DNA of 64,000 bases from Escherichia hormaechei_A (GTDB lineage Bacteria; Pseudomonadota; Gammaproteobacteria; Enterobacterales; Enterobacteriaceae). The notes beneath the pieces are model-generated. The model was not told the DNA's origin. It saw only the letters and a program-made list of their open reading frames with translations, and made no database searches. Of this stretch, positions 28,410 to 38,807 are shown piece by piece. Both the position numbers and the translations under genes were made by a program. Within the stretch, counting starts at the first letter, position 1. Every line of letters begins with the position of its first letter. The stretch lies in the NCBI GenBank assembly GCA_042434945.1, contig CP170191.1, positions 868,001-932,000 on the forward strand, in the 5' to 3' direction.

Positions 28410-28820
28410 ATGAAGTGGCAACAACGTGTTCGTGTCGCAACGGGTCTAAGTTGCTGGCAGATTATGTTGCATTTACTGGTAGTGGCGCTGCTGGTGGTGG
28501 GCTGGATGAGTAAGACTCTGGTTCACGTCGGCGTGGGATTATGCGCACTGTATTGTGTCACGGTAGTGATGATGCTGGTGTTTCAGCGCCACCCCGAGCA
28601 ACGCTGGCGTGAGGTGGCAGACGTGCTGGAAGAGCTGACCACGACCTGGTATTTTGGCGCAGCGCTGATTGTGCTGTGGCTGTTGTCCCGCGTTCTGGAA
28701 AACAACTTTTTGCTGGCAATTGCAGGGCTGGCAATCCTTGCCGGCCCGGCGGTAGTGTCTTTGCTGGCGAAAGATAAGAAGTTACATCACCTTACGTCTA
28801 AACATCGCGTACGCCGCTGA
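28410..28820 (+). CDS. ybhQ: Small inner-membrane protein YbhQ
   Basis: A 136-residue protein with about four hydrophobic helices and a basic C-terminus (KHRVRR), identical to E. coli YbhQ as I recall it. Function unknown. It is preceded by AGGAGAG and overlaps the end of the convergent ybhR by 39 bases. Confidence 0.9.
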
Positions 28821-29888
28821 CCCTGTCGTGGCCGTTATCACCAGTAGCGGCCACAAACTATTCCACACAATATCCAGACTCGCATCCTTCAAATAAATCT
28901 GCTTGGTAATGTCCGTAAAGTGGCGAATAGGGTTAATCCACGTCAGGTTTTGCAGCCAAACTGGCATGTTTTCCACCGGCGAAACGTAACCGGAAAGGAG
29001 AATGGCGGGCATCATAAAGACAAACACGCCGATAAACGCCTGCTGTTGTGTCGAGCAGAGTGATGAAATCAACAGACCGAATCCCACCAGCGATAAACCG
29101 TAAATCACCATCGTAAAGTAGAACAGCGCCAGCGATCCGGCGAAGGGGATTTGATACGCCCAGATACCAATCGCCAGCACAATGGTGGCCTGGAAGGTGG
29201 CGACAATTAACGCCGGTACGGCTTTGCCGATGAAGATCTGCCAGGTGGTGAGCGGCGAAACCAGTAGCTGATCGAGCGTACCTTGTTCACGTTCGCGGGC
29301 GACGGAAAGTGAAGTGACGATCATTACGCCGATAGTGGTGATCATGGCGATCAGCGACGGCACCACAAACCATTTGTAGTCGAGATTCGGGTTATACCAG
29401 TTGCGTACTACCAGCTCGCTGTTGTTAGGTTTCGGTTTTCCTTCCAGCAGCTCCTGCTGATAATTTTTGACGATCTGTTGCAGGTAGTTGGCGGCAATCT
29501 GCGCACTGTTGGAGTTACGCCCGTCGAGGATCAACTGCAAAGGCGCGGTCTGGAAGGTATCCAGTTTGCGCGAGAAGTCAGCCGGGAAACGCACCAGTAG
29601 TAACGCCTTTTGTGTGTCGATGGTTGGGCGGATCTCCTGTGGGCTTTTCAGCAGCAGCACATGAGTAAAGGCGCTGGCGCGGGCAAAACGTTGGGTCAGC
29701 TCCACCGAATGCTCGCCGTTATCTTCATCGTAGATGGCGATGGTGGCGTTAGTCACTTCCAGCGTGGCGGCGAACGGGAACAGGATCACCTGAATTAGCA
29801 CGGGTAAAATCAGAATCGCGCGGGTTTGTGGTTCGCGCAGCAACGACTGCAACTCTTTGCGGATTAACGTCCATAAGCGATGAAACAT
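28782..29888 (-). CDS. ybhR: ABC transporter permease YbhR
   Basis: Inner-membrane ABC-2 permease, 368 residues, with one N-terminal helix, a large periplasmic domain and five C-terminal helices. With YbhS and the dual ATPase YbhF it forms an exporter reported to affect tetracycline and alkali-cation tolerance. The sequence matches E. coli. Last gene of the cecR-ybhGFSR operon. Confidence 0.93.
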
Positions 29889-29898
29889 GCTCTTCTCC

Positions 29899-31032
29899 CT
29901 AATCCAGCCGACGTTTGGTTTTCAGCCACGTCAGGCCGATAAACATCACCGCCGAAGCGATCAAAAACAGCACGTTTACCACCAGCACCACTGGAATATT
30001 CCCGGCGAGGAACAGGCTTTGCAGGGTGCTGACGAAATAACGAGCGGGAATAATGTACGTCACCGCGCGGATCACCGCGGGCATACTGTCGATCTGAAAA
30101 ATAAAGCCGGAAAGCATAATCGACGGCAGAAAAGCCGCGTTCAGAGCGACCTGAGCGGCATTGAACTGGTTGCGGGTTATCGTGGAAATCAGCAGCCCCA
30201 TCCCCAGGGTACTGAGTAAAAACAGGCTGGAGATAAAAAACAGAATCAGCAGCGACCCGCGATACGGCACGCCGAGAATAAACACTGACACCAGCATACA
30301 CAGCAACATCGCCAGCATCCCGAGAAAGTAATAAGGGATCAGCTTACACAGCAGCAGTTCCGTGCGGGTAATCTCCGTAGAGAGCAGAGCCTCCATGGTG
30401 CCGCGTTCCCATTCTCGCGCCACCACCAGCGAGGTGAGAATCGCGCCGATGACCGTCATGATGATGGTCACCGCACCCGGGATAATAAAGTGCTGGCTTA
30501 TCGCCGCCGGGTTAAACCAGTAGCGGGTTTGTACATCAATAAGCGGTTCAAAAGTCTGCCCGTTGTCCTCCGCTCGCTGCATTTGCCAGATCTGCCAGAT
30601 CCCTTCGACATACCCCTGCACAAAGTTAGCGGTATTCGGCTCACTGCCGTCGGTGATCACCTGAATCGGTGCGGTGGCGTTGGCGCGCTCCATCTGTTCC
30701 GCAAAATCCACCGGAATAACCACCAGACCGCGAATTTTCCCCGCCTGCATTTTGGCGATCAGTTCCTGACGGTTATCGCTGATGGTGGCGTCGATGTAGG
30801 GCGAACCGGTCATGGTGTGGGTGAAATCCAGCGCCGCTTCGCTACGCTGTTCCAGTAAAATCCCGACCCGCAGCTTGCTGGAGTCGAGGTTAATGCCGTA
30901 ACCAAAAATAAACAGCAGTAGCAGCGGGATCACTACCGCAATCAGCCAGCTACTCGGATCGCGAACGATCTGCCGCGTCTCTTTAACGCACAGCGCCCGT
31001 ACGCGACGCCAGGACAGGATCGGGTTACTCAT
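29899..31032 (-). CDS. ybhS: ABC transporter permease YbhS
   Basis: Second ABC-2 permease of the YbhFSR exporter, 377 residues, paralogous to YbhR with the same topology (helix near residue 30, periplasmic domain, C-terminal helix bundle with the [13 protein letters not shown] coupling segment). Ten bases upstream of ybhR; its start overlaps the end of ybhF by eight bases. Matches E. coli. Confidence 0.93.
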
Positions 31033-32761
31033 TGCTATGCTCCTTATCCCAGTCGTGGATCAACTGAATAAAGGCTTGCTCCATGGTGGGATCGGGTTGC
31101 TCGTCGTTGGCCGACTGCGCTTTCAAATCATCCGGCGTGCCGCTGGCAATTAATTTCCCACGGTACACCAGGCCGATGCGGTCGCAATATTCTGCTTCAT
31201 CCATAAAGTGAGTGGTGACCATCACCGTGACGCCTTTCTCTACCATGCTGTTGATATGCAGCCAAAATTCGCGGCGGGTGAGGGGATCAACGCCGGACGT
31301 TGGTTCGTCGAGAAACAGAATGTCCGGTTCATGCATCAGCGAACAGGCCAGCGCCAGCCGCTGTTTAAAACCTAATGGCAGTTCATCGGTCGCGTGGGAG
31401 GCGATACTTTTCAGGCCAAATGCCTCGCTCATACGGGAGATTTTTTCGTTCTGCGCCCGACCGCGTAAGCCATACACACCAGAGAAAAAGCGTAAATTCT
31501 GTTCGACCGTCAGGTTGCCGTAGAGCGAAAATTTTTGCGCCATATAGCCGAGATGCTGGCGCGCTTTACCGGAACTCTCTTTCAGATCCATCCCCAGCAC
31601 CAGCGCCTGGCCGGAAGTCGGCACCAGCAAACCGCACATCATCTTAAAGGTGGTCGATTTACCCGCGCCGTTTGGCCCCAGCAAACCAAAAATCTCCCCA
31701 CGTTTAACGGCAAAGTTGACGTGATCGGTGGCGGCAAAATCACCAAATTTCTTGGTCAGTTCTTTCGCTTCGATCACCGTCTCGCCGGGTGTGCCTTCTA
31801 CCGTATGCAATATTGCACCCAGCGGCGATTCTGAGGTTCCGGCACCGCCCAGCAAATCAATAAACGCATCTTCAAAACGCGGCGTAGTTTCGTTGATGTT
31901 GATTTCCGGCATCCCGTCGGCATGGCGAATATCGTCTGGTGTGGCCTCTTTTTTGAGGATCAGACGTACCGATTTCCCCTGAATCATGCCGTCGCTGACC
32001 TGCGGCAGTTTCAAGGCGCGTTGCAACAGTTTGCGGTTGCCCTCGTGTGGACTGGTCATCAGAAAGCTGCGTCCGGCCATGGTTTGTGTCAGGGCTTTTG
32101 GTTCTCCCTGATACAGCAACTCGCCTTCGTTCATCAGTAACACGTCACGGCACTGCTCGGCTTCGTCGAGATACGAGGTACTCCAGAGGATTAACATCCC
32201 TTCGCCCGCCAGCTCATGCACCATCTGCCACAGTTCGCGCCGTGAGATAGGGTCAACGCCGACGCCGGGTTCATCGAGCAGCAACACTTTCGGTTCGCCC
32301 ACCAGGGTACAGGCCAGGCCGAGTTTTTGTTTCATCCCACCGGAGAGCTTGCCCGCCAGGCGTCCGGTAAACGGCCCAAGAGACGTAAACTCCAGCAGGC
32401 GAGCAAAAGTTTGCTTACGTGCCTCGCCGGTGACGCTGCGCAAATCCGCGTACAGATTGAGGTTCTCCATCACCGTGAGATCTTCATACAGACCAAATTT
32501 CTGCGGCATATAACCGAGCACGGCGTGCAGCGCGCCGTCGTTTTTGATCGGATCAAAGCCAATCACCGTGGCACTGCCGCTGTCGGGTTTCAGTAATCCC
32601 GCCAACATCCGCATCAGCGTGGTTTTACCTGCACCGTCCGGCCCCACCAACCCCGTCACATAACCGGCGTGAATGGTACAATCGAGCGGCGCGACGGCGG
32701 GCTTGTCCATGCCCGGAAAGCGTTTTTCCAGGCCGTTCAGCGTGATAACGGCATCATTCAT
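31025..32761 (-). CDS. ybhF: Dual ABC ATPase YbhF
   Basis: A 578-residue protein with two ABC domains in tandem: Walker [10 protein letters not shown] (N-terminal half) and GPNGAGKST (C-terminal half), signatures LSGGMKQ and the variant LPLGFKQ, Walker B LLLDEP and LFLDEP. Powers export through YbhRS. The start at 32761 ([10 protein letters not shown]) is the E. coli start; the in-frame upstream ATG lies inside ybhG. Matches E. coli. Confidence 0.94.
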
Positions 32762-33752
32762 GTCCTGCCTCGTCACCGAATTGTACCGTCACTGGCATTC
32801 CCTGGCGTAACGCATCATCGGCGTCGGTCACCACAATACGCAGGCGATAGACGAGGTCGGTACGCAGATCCGGCGTTTCGACGGTTTTCGGGGTAAATTC
32901 AGCAGTCGGCGAAACGAAACCAATCTGCCCGTGATACGGCTTGTCCGGGCGACCATCGGTATAAAGCAGCACTTTGCGCCCCGGCTGGGCCTGGTCAAGA
33001 TTACGTTCATCAACATAAGCGCGCACCCACACCGGACGCGTTAGTGAAACGGTAAACACCGTGCCACCTTCATTGAGGACCGTGCCTGGCTCCACCGCGC
33101 GCGTTAACAGCGTGCCATCAGACGGGGCTATCAACGTTGAGTCCTGTAAATTCAACTCCGCCTGCGCCAGTTGCGCCTGCGCCTGTTCGAGGCTGGCTTT
33201 CGCCTGAGCGATGTCCTGTTCACGGTTACCGGAACGGTACTGACGCAATTTATCCTGTGCTGATTTCAGCGTTGCCTGCGCCTGGTCGCGCGAGGAGCGG
33301 GCATTTTCCAGGTCATTTGCCGAAATAGTGCGGCTTTTCCACAACCCTTGCTGGCGGTTATAGAAGTTCTGCGCATAGTCATAGGCGGCTTGCGCCTGTT
33401 TCACCGCTGCGGCGGCCTGAGCGATTTCTTCATCGCGATACCCGGCAAGCATCAGGTCATACTGCGCCTGTGCCACCGAAACACCCGCTTTCGCCTGCAT
33501 CAGGGCAATCTCATACGGCTTGTGATCCAGTTCGCCCAGCACCTGGCCCGCTTTGATAGCATCACCTTCGTCCACCGCCAGCGATTCAACGCGCCCCCCA
33601 ACACGGAAACTAAGATTTACCGTACGAATATCCACGTTGCCATACAGCGTCAGGCCGTTATCCTGGCGGCTTTGATACCACCAGTAGCCTCCGGCAACCA
33701 CGGCGGCAAGTACCACTACCGCCAATCCGATCACGACAGGTTTTTTCATCAC
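32754..33752 (-). CDS. ybhG: Periplasmic adaptor (HlyD/membrane-fusion) protein YbhG
   Basis: A 332-residue membrane-fusion protein with an N-terminal anchor or signal helix, a lipoyl-like half-motif, a long Ala/Gln-rich coiled-coil hairpin (about residues 90-205) and a beta-barrel domain; it should link YbhFSR to TolC. Start taken as GTG at 33752 six bases after AAGGAG, matching the annotated E. coli start; ATG at 33749 is the alternative. It shares one base with the original cecR stop. Confidence 0.92.
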   Translation of the reverse strand: MMKKPVVIGLAVVVLAAVVAGGYWWYQSRQDNGLTLYGNVDIRTVNLSFRVGGRVESLAVDEGDAIKAGQVLGELDHKPYEIALMQAKAGVSVAQAQYDLMLAGYRDEEIAQAAAAVKQAQAAYDYAQNFYNRQQGLWKSRTISANDLENARSSRDQAQATLKSAQDKLRQYRSGNREQDIAQAKASLEQAQAQLAQAELNLQDSTLIAPSDGTLLTRAVEPGTVLNEGGTVFTVSLTRPVWVRAYVDERNLDQAQPGRKVLLYTDGRPDKPYHGQIGFVSPTAEFTPKTVETPDLRTDLVYRLRIVVTDADDALRQGMPVTVQFGDEAGHE

Positions 33753-34424
33753 TACAAACTCCTTTGCGATAATCCTTGCAAAATCAGGTCGATATGACAG
33801 GTCACCGTCTGGTTGATCAGTTCGGTCTTTTCTTCATCGAACGCGGTCCAGCCGGTACGTAACAGAATTGTTTCTTTTGCCAAGACGGAACGCCAGAATC
33901 TCACCAATCAACGCATGGGTATGAAGGATCATGCGGGTGTCATTGGCGTCGCAGCCGGTCCAGGCGGCAATCAGGCGTGTCAGGTGGCTGTGTAGCGGAC
34001 TAATCACCTGTTCGTGCACCAGGTGGTAGGCTGCCGTGGGAGAGAGCTGCTCACGGGAGATAAACTTGCTGAGGTTGACGGTGTCATCCTGGGTGAGCAG
34101 CTTAATCATGTTCCTGCAGGCGCGAAGGATCAGTTCACGGATGGCAACCCGATCAGGCTGTGGTTGCGCGAACAAGCGTTCGGCTTCCTCGGCATGCGGA
34201 CGGAACTGCTCGCCAATAAAATCGGCAATCCACTGGGCGCAGGCGAGGTACAAATCTTCTTTCGAACCGAAGTAGTAGGTGATGGCAGCGATATTCTGCC
34301 CGGCCTGGGCGGCTATCTCGCGAGTGGTGGCGTTCATTCCATATTCACCAAACTGCGCCAGTGCGGCAGCAATCAGCTGTTTTTTCGCCTGTTCACCCTT
34401 GATTGTCATGGCAGGATTATTCAT
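33752..34424 (-). pseudogene. cecR: TetR-family regulator CecR with a C-terminal frameshift
   Basis: CecR (YbiH) represses itself with ybhGFSR and rhlE and affects cefoperazone and chloramphenicol sensitivity in E. coli. The N-terminal helix-turn-helix (ATTREIAAQAGQNIAAITYYFGSKEDLYLA) is intact. After FRLGK the frame changes: the run at 33875-33878 has four Ts where GKETILLRTGW needs three, so the translated product ends at 33834 (RNNSVTYRLDRVR). Without the extra base the gene would run to 33752 with 223 residues, the E. coli length. The lost 30 residues belong to the dimerisation domain. Confidence 0.9.
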
Positions 34425-34438
34425 CGCACAGTCCATTC

Positions 34439-34458
34439 TTAATCAAATGATTGATTAA
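34439..34458. promoter_or_regulatory. CecR operator between cecR and rhlE
   Basis: Perfect inverted repeat TTAATCAA-N4-TTGATTAA, 15 bases upstream of the cecR start and in the divergent region shared with rhlE. Fits a TetR-family site; assignment to CecR is from its position and the known E. coli regulation of both flanking units. Confidence 0.78.
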
Positions 34459-34652
34459 GATTATGACTCCATAGGGGAGTTGTCCAGTATGGCTAAGAAT
34501 TTTAGCAACGCCAGTCACAGGGATAATTTATGCGCTGCGTCACAAAAACTGCTACACTCCGCTCCCTCATGACATTGTGGTTTTTGTCATTTTCCTTTTC
34601 AGTATCTCCCTGAAAACTACACCGGTAACGGTCGGGGCGGTTCGGAGTAGTT

Positions 34653-36035
34653 ATGTCTTTCGATTCTTTGGGTTTAAGCCCTGATATCCTGCGCGCCGTT
34701 GCCGAGCAGGGTTACCGTGAACCCACCCCTATTCAGCAGCAGGCGATCCCTGCGGTGCTGGAAGGCCGCGACCTGATGGCTAGCGCCCAGACCGGCACCG
34801 GCAAAACAGCGGGCTTTACGCTGCCGCTGTTGCAACACCTGATCACTCGCCAGCCGCACGCCAAAGGGCGTCGTCCGGTACGTGCGCTCATTCTTACCCC
34901 GACCCGTGAACTGGCGGCGCAGATTGGCGAAAACGTCCGTGATTACAGCAAATACCTGAACATTCGTTCGCTGGTGGTGTTTGGTGGTGTGAGTATTAAC
35001 CCGCAGATGATGAAACTGCGTGGCGGCGTTGATGTGCTGGTGGCAACCCCGGGACGTTTGCTGGACCTGGAACATCAGAATGCAGTGAAGCTGGATCAGG
35101 TTGAAATCCTCGTCCTCGATGAAGCTGACCGCATGCTCGACATGGGCTTTATCCACGATATCCGTCGCGTGTTAACAAAACTACCTGCGAAGCGCCAGAA
35201 CCTGTTATTCTCCGCGACCTTCTCTGACGATATTAAAGCCCTGGCGGAAAAACTGTTGCACAACCCGCTGGAAATCGAAGTGGCACGCCGCAATACCGCG
35301 TCTGATCAGGTGACCCAGCACGTTCACTTTGTCGATAAGAAACGCAAACGCGAATTGCTGTCGCACATGATTGGGAAAGGGAACTGGCAGCAGGTGCTGG
35401 TGTTTACCCGTACCAAACACGGCGCTAACCATCTGGCTGAACAGCTCAATAAAGATGGCATCCGTAGTGCGGCGATCCACGGCAATAAATCGCAAGGTGC
35501 GCGTACTCGTGCGCTGGCTGATTTTAAATCGGGCGATATTCGTGTACTGGTGGCAACTGACATCGCTGCGCGCGGCCTGGATATTGAAGAGCTGCCGCAC
35601 GTCGTCAACTATGAACTGCCAAACGTACCGGAAGATTATGTCCACCGTATCGGGCGTACCGGTCGCGCGGCTGCTACCGGTGAAGCGTTGTCGCTGGTGT
35701 GTGTTGATGAACACAAACTGCTGCGTGATATCGAAAAACTGCTGAAAAAAGAGATCCCGCGCATTGCGATTCCGGGCTATGAGCCGGACCCGTCAATCAA
35801 AGCCGAACCGATCCAGAACGGTCGCCAGGGCGGCGGTCGCGGTCAGGGCGGCGGCGGTCGCGGTCAGCAGCCGCGTCGTGCCGAAGGTGGCGCGCCGAAA
35901 TCTTCGGGCAAACCGCCGCGTCGTAATAACGACAGCAAACCAGCCGGTGAAAACCCGTGGCGTAGCGGCGAAGGGAAACCGGCAGGCGAGGGGCAGCGCC
36001 GACGCCGCCCGCGTAAACCTGCTAACCCGCAGTAA
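34653..36035 (+). CDS. rhlE: ATP-dependent RNA helicase RhlE, hybrid gene
   Basis: DEAD-box helicase acting in ribosome maturation and RNA decay. The 460-residue protein shows AQTGTGKT, PTRELA, TPGR, DEAD, SAT, ARGLD and HRIGRTGR in order, then a basic Gly/Arg/Pro-rich tail. The core matches E. coli to IQNGRQ; the tail (APKSSGKPPRRNNDSKPAGE region) and total length differ from the 454-residue E. coli form, so the tract switches near 35825. Confidence 0.95.
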   Translation: MSFDSLGLSPDILRAVAEQGYREPTPIQQQAIPAVLEGRDLMASAQTGTGKTAGFTLPLLQHLITRQPHAKGRRPVRALILTPTRELAAQIGENVRDYSKYLNIRSLVVFGGVSINPQMMKLRGGVDVLVATPGRLLDLEHQNAVKLDQVEILVLDEADRMLDMGFIHDIRRVLTKLPAKRQNLLFSATFSDDIKALAEKLLHNPLEIEVARRNTASDQVTQHVHFVDKKRKRELLSHMIGKGNWQQVLVFTRTKHGANHLAEQLNKDGIRSAAIHGNKSQGARTRALADFKSGDIRVLVATDIAARGLDIEELPHVVNYELPNVPEDYVHRIGRTGRAAATGEALSLVCVDEHKLLRDIEKLLKKEIPRIAIPGYEPDPSIKAEPIQNGRQGGGRGQGGGGRGQQPRRAEGGAPKSSGKPPRRNNDSKPAGENPWRSGEGKPAGEGQRRRRPRKPANPQ

Positions 36036-36040
36036 TCTGG

Positions 36041-36072
36041 AAGCCCGGTCGTAAAGCCGGGCTTTTCTTTTT
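36041..36072 (+). terminator. Rho-independent terminator after rhlE
   Basis: Stem AGCCCGG / CCGGGCT with an eight-base loop, followed by TTTTCTTTTT, six bases after the rhlE stop. Confidence 0.82.
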
Positions 36073-36098
36073 GCGGCAGCGGAGAGAAAATGCCACAA

Positions 36099-36118
36099 TA
36101 TTGGCTGTTTATACAGTA
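36099..36118 (+). promoter_or_regulatory. LexA box of dinG
   Basis: TATTGGCTGTTTATACAGTA, the dinG SOS site as known from E. coli, lies 14 bases upstream of the dinG start. It deviates from CTG-N10-CAG only in the first C (TTG-N10-CAG). Confidence 0.88.
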
Positions 36119-36132
36119 TTTCAGGTTTTCTC

Positions 36133-38310
36133 ATGGCATTAACCGCCGCGCTTAAAGCGCAAATTGCCGCCTGGTATAAGGCGCTTCAGGAACAGATCCC
36201 CGACTTTATTCCCCGTGCGCCGCAGCGGCAGATGATTGCGGACGTCGCCAAAACGCTGGCCGGAGAAGAAGGGCGGCATCTGGCGATTGAAGCCCCCACC
36301 GGCGTTGGGAAAACGCTCTCCTATTTGATCCCCGGCATCGCCATTGCCCGCGAAGAGCAAAAAACGCTGGTGGTGAGTACCGCCAACGTGGCGTTGCAGG
36401 ATCAGATTTACAGCAAAGATTTACCGCTGCTGAAAAAGATCATTCCCGATCTTAAATTCACTGCCGCTTTTGGGCGTGGGCGCTACGTTTGCCCGCGTAA
36501 TCTGACGGCGCTCGCCAGCACTGAGCCCACGCAACAGGATCTGCTGGCGTTTCTTGACGACGAACTGACGCCAAATAATCAGGAAGAGCAAAAACGTTGT
36601 GCGAAGCTGAAGGGCGATCTCGACACTTATAAATGGGATGGTCTGCGCGATCATACTGATATCGCTATAGATGACGATCTCTGGCGTCGTTTAAGTACCG
36701 ACAAAGCCAGCTGCCTCAACCGCAACTGTTACTACTATCGTGAATGCCCGTTTTTTGTTGCTCGTCGGGAGATTCAGGAAGCGGAAGTGGTGGTGGCAAA
36801 CCATGCGCTGGTGATGGCGGCGATGGAAAGCGAAGCGGTATTGCCTGACCCGAAAAATTTACTGCTGGTGCTGGACGAAGGCCATCACCTGCCGGATGTG
36901 GCGCGGGATGCGCTTGAGATGAGCGCCGAAATCACCGCGCCGTGGTATCGGCTACAGCTGGACTTGTTCACGAAACTGGTCGCTACCTGCATGGAGCAGT
37001 TTCGCCCGAAGACCATCCCACCGCTGGCGATCCCTGAACGTTTGAATGCGCATTGTGAAGAGTTGTATGAGCTTATCGCCTCGTTAAACAACATTCTCAA
37101 TCTCTACATGCCTGCCGGGCAGGAGGCAGAGCACCGTTTTGCGATGGGCGAACTGCCAGATGAAGTGCTGGAGATCTGCCAGCGGCTGGCAAAACTCACC
37201 GAGATGCTGCGTGGCCTGGCGGAGTTATTTCTTAACGATTTAAGTGAGAAAACCGGCAGCCATGACATTGTACGTCTGCATCGGTTGATTTTGCAGATGA
37301 ACCGCGCGTTGGGGATGTTCGAGGCGCAAAGCAAACTCTGGCGGCTGGCTTCGCTGGCGCAATCTTCCGGTGCACCGGTGACCAAATGGGCGACGCGGGA
37401 AGAGCGCGAAGGGCAGCTACACCTCTGGTTTCACTGCGTGGGAATACGTGTCAGCGATCAGCTGGAAAGGCTGCTGTGGCGCAGTATTCCGCACATTATT
37501 GTCACCTCCGCAACCTTGCGTTCGCTGAACAGTTTTTCGCGTTTGCAGGAGATGAGTGGTCTGAAAGAGAAAGCGGGCGACCGTTTTGTGGCGCTGGATT
37601 CCCCCTTTAACCACTGCGAACAGGGCAAAATTGTTATTCCCCGGATGCGCGTTGAGCCTTCCATCGACAACGAAGAGCAGCATATTGCCGAAATGGCGGC
37701 CTTTTTCCGTAAGCAGGTGGAGAGCAAAAAACATCTCGGTATGTTGGTACTGTTTGCCAGCGGACGGGCGATGCAGCGCTTTCTCGACTATGTGACGGAT
37801 TTACGTCTGATGTTGCTGGTTCAGGGCGATCAGCCGCGTTACCGTTTAGTTGAACTGCACCGCAAACGCGTCGCCAACGGTGAGCGCAGCGTGCTGGTGG
37901 GCTTACAGTCATTTGCCGAAGGGCTTGATTTGAAAGGTGATCTGCTCAGCCAGGTGCATATCCACAAAATCGCTTTTCCGCCCATCGACAGCCCGGTGGT
38001 GATCACCGAAGGGGAATGGCTGAAAAGCCTCAACCGCTATCCGTTTGAGGTGCAAAGCCTGCCGAGCGCCTCGTTTAACCTGATTCAGCAGGTTGGGCGA
38101 CTGATTCGAAGCCACGGTTGCTGGGGCGAAGTGGTTATCTACGACAAACGCTTGCTGACCAAAAATTATGGCAAGCGACTACTGGATGCGCTGCCGATCT
38201 TCCCGATTGAGCAGCCAGAGGTGCCGGAGGTAAAAAAACGCCCGGCGAAACCCTCTGCCGGGCGTACAAAAAGCATCCGTGCAAAGAGGCGCGGTCCTAC
38301 TGGTAAATAA
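36133..38310 (+). CDS. dinG: ATP-dependent DNA helicase DinG with atypical C-terminus
   Basis: LexA-controlled 5'-3' superfamily 2 helicase of the XPD type that resolves R-loops and forked DNA. Walker A EAPTGVGKT is near residue 54; iron-sulfur ligands lie in RYVCPRN and CLNRNCYYYRECPFF; the helicase box is DEGHH. It equals E. coli until PEVPE; then VKKRPAKPSAGRTKSIRAKRRGPTGK replaces the E. coli tail, giving 725 instead of 716 residues. The last 26 codons run through the terminator hairpin of the opposing fimbrial operon and overlap its last gene by 14 bases, so this end may be an artefact of a junction. Confidence 0.93.
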   Translation: MALTAALKAQIAAWYKALQEQIPDFIPRAPQRQMIADVAKTLAGEEGRHLAIEAPTGVGKTLSYLIPGIAIAREEQKTLVVSTANVALQDQIYSKDLPLLKKIIPDLKFTAAFGRGRYVCPRNLTALASTEPTQQDLLAFLDDELTPNNQEEQKRCAKLKGDLDTYKWDGLRDHTDIAIDDDLWRRLSTDKASCLNRNCYYYRECPFFVARREIQEAEVVVANHALVMAAMESEAVLPDPKNLLLVLDEGHHLPDVARDALEMSAEITAPWYRLQLDLFTKLVATCMEQFRPKTIPPLAIPERLNAHCEELYELIASLNNILNLYMPAGQEAEHRFAMGELPDEVLEICQRLAKLTEMLRGLAELFLNDLSEKTGSHDIVRLHRLILQMNRALGMFEAQSKLWRLASLAQSSGAPVTKWATREEREGQLHLWFHCVGIRVSDQLERLLWRSIPHIIVTSATLRSLNSFSRLQEMSGLKEKAGDRFVALDSPFNHCEQGKIVIPRMRVEPSIDNEEQHIAEMAAFFRKQVESKKHLGMLVLFASGRAMQRFLDYVTDLRLMLLVQGDQPRYRLVELHRKRVANGERSVLVGLQSFAEGLDLKGDLLSQVHIHKIAFPPIDSPVVITEGEWLKSLNRYPFEVQSLPSASFNLIQQVGRLIRSHGCWGEVVIYDKRLLTKNYGKRLLDALPIFPIEQPEVPEVKKRPAKPSAGRTKSIRAKRRGPTGK
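38232..38265 (-). terminator. Rho-independent terminator of the fimbrial operon, inside the dinG 3' end
   Basis: Perfect 9-bp stem ACGCCCGGC (38239-38247) / GCCGGGCGT (38257-38265); read on the minus strand it is followed by seven Ts. It lies within the dinG reading frame. Confidence 0.85.
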
Positions 38311-38800
38311 ACGTGACCTGAACAACGCTGCTGAACGTGCCGGCGGTAACGGGCAGGGCGGTGGCGTAATAGCGGGCAGAAAGCGGGAAATCGGCGGTAT
38401 GATCGTCCTGATTCACCAGAACGCTGAAGCTTGCCTGCGGGGCGATGAGCATCTTATCCGGACGATCGGCCAGCTCCAGCGCCAGCCCACTGGCCGTACC
38501 GATATTAGCGAATTTGCTCGGGTGCGCGCCGTCGGCCTGGCCGAGAAATGTCGCCGTCGCCAGGGTCGTCGTTGAGGGACATTTTGAGAGCGTTAAATCA
38601 AACGCTATCCACTTGCCCGTATCCCCTACATCCTTAAAATTACCCGCGACGGCCTGACCCAGATTAACCGTCAGGTTCTGGCTGGCGCTATCCACCGTGC
38701 AGGTATTGGCGTAAATGTTGCCGGTCATTTCTATCTGAATATCCTCCGCATAAGCCTTAGCCAACAGGCCGAGGGTCAGGAAAATCAAATAACTTTTCAT
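38297..38800 (-). CDS. Fimbrial minor subunit
   Basis: A 167-residue pilin of the type 1 family: signal peptide MKSYLIFLTLGLLAKAYA, N-terminal donor strand region IQIEMTGNIYANTCTV, a cysteine pair (CTV and CPS) and the C-terminal beta-zipper motif with the penultimate tyrosine (QVTFIYQ). The start at 38800 is chosen because AGG lies six bases before it; a frame start at 38821 would overlap the adhesin. Last gene of the operon, seven bases after the adhesin; likely an adaptor or terminating subunit. Confidence 0.82.
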   Translation of the reverse strand: MKSYLIFLTLGLLAKAYAEDIQIEMTGNIYANTCTVDSASQNLTVNLGQAVAGNFKDVGDTGKWIAFDLTLSKCPSTTTLATATFLGQADGAHPSKFANIGTASGLALELADRPDKMLIAPQASFSVLVNQDDHTADFPLSARYYATALPVTAGTFSSVVQVTFIYQ

Positions 38801-38807
38801 TGTGAAC

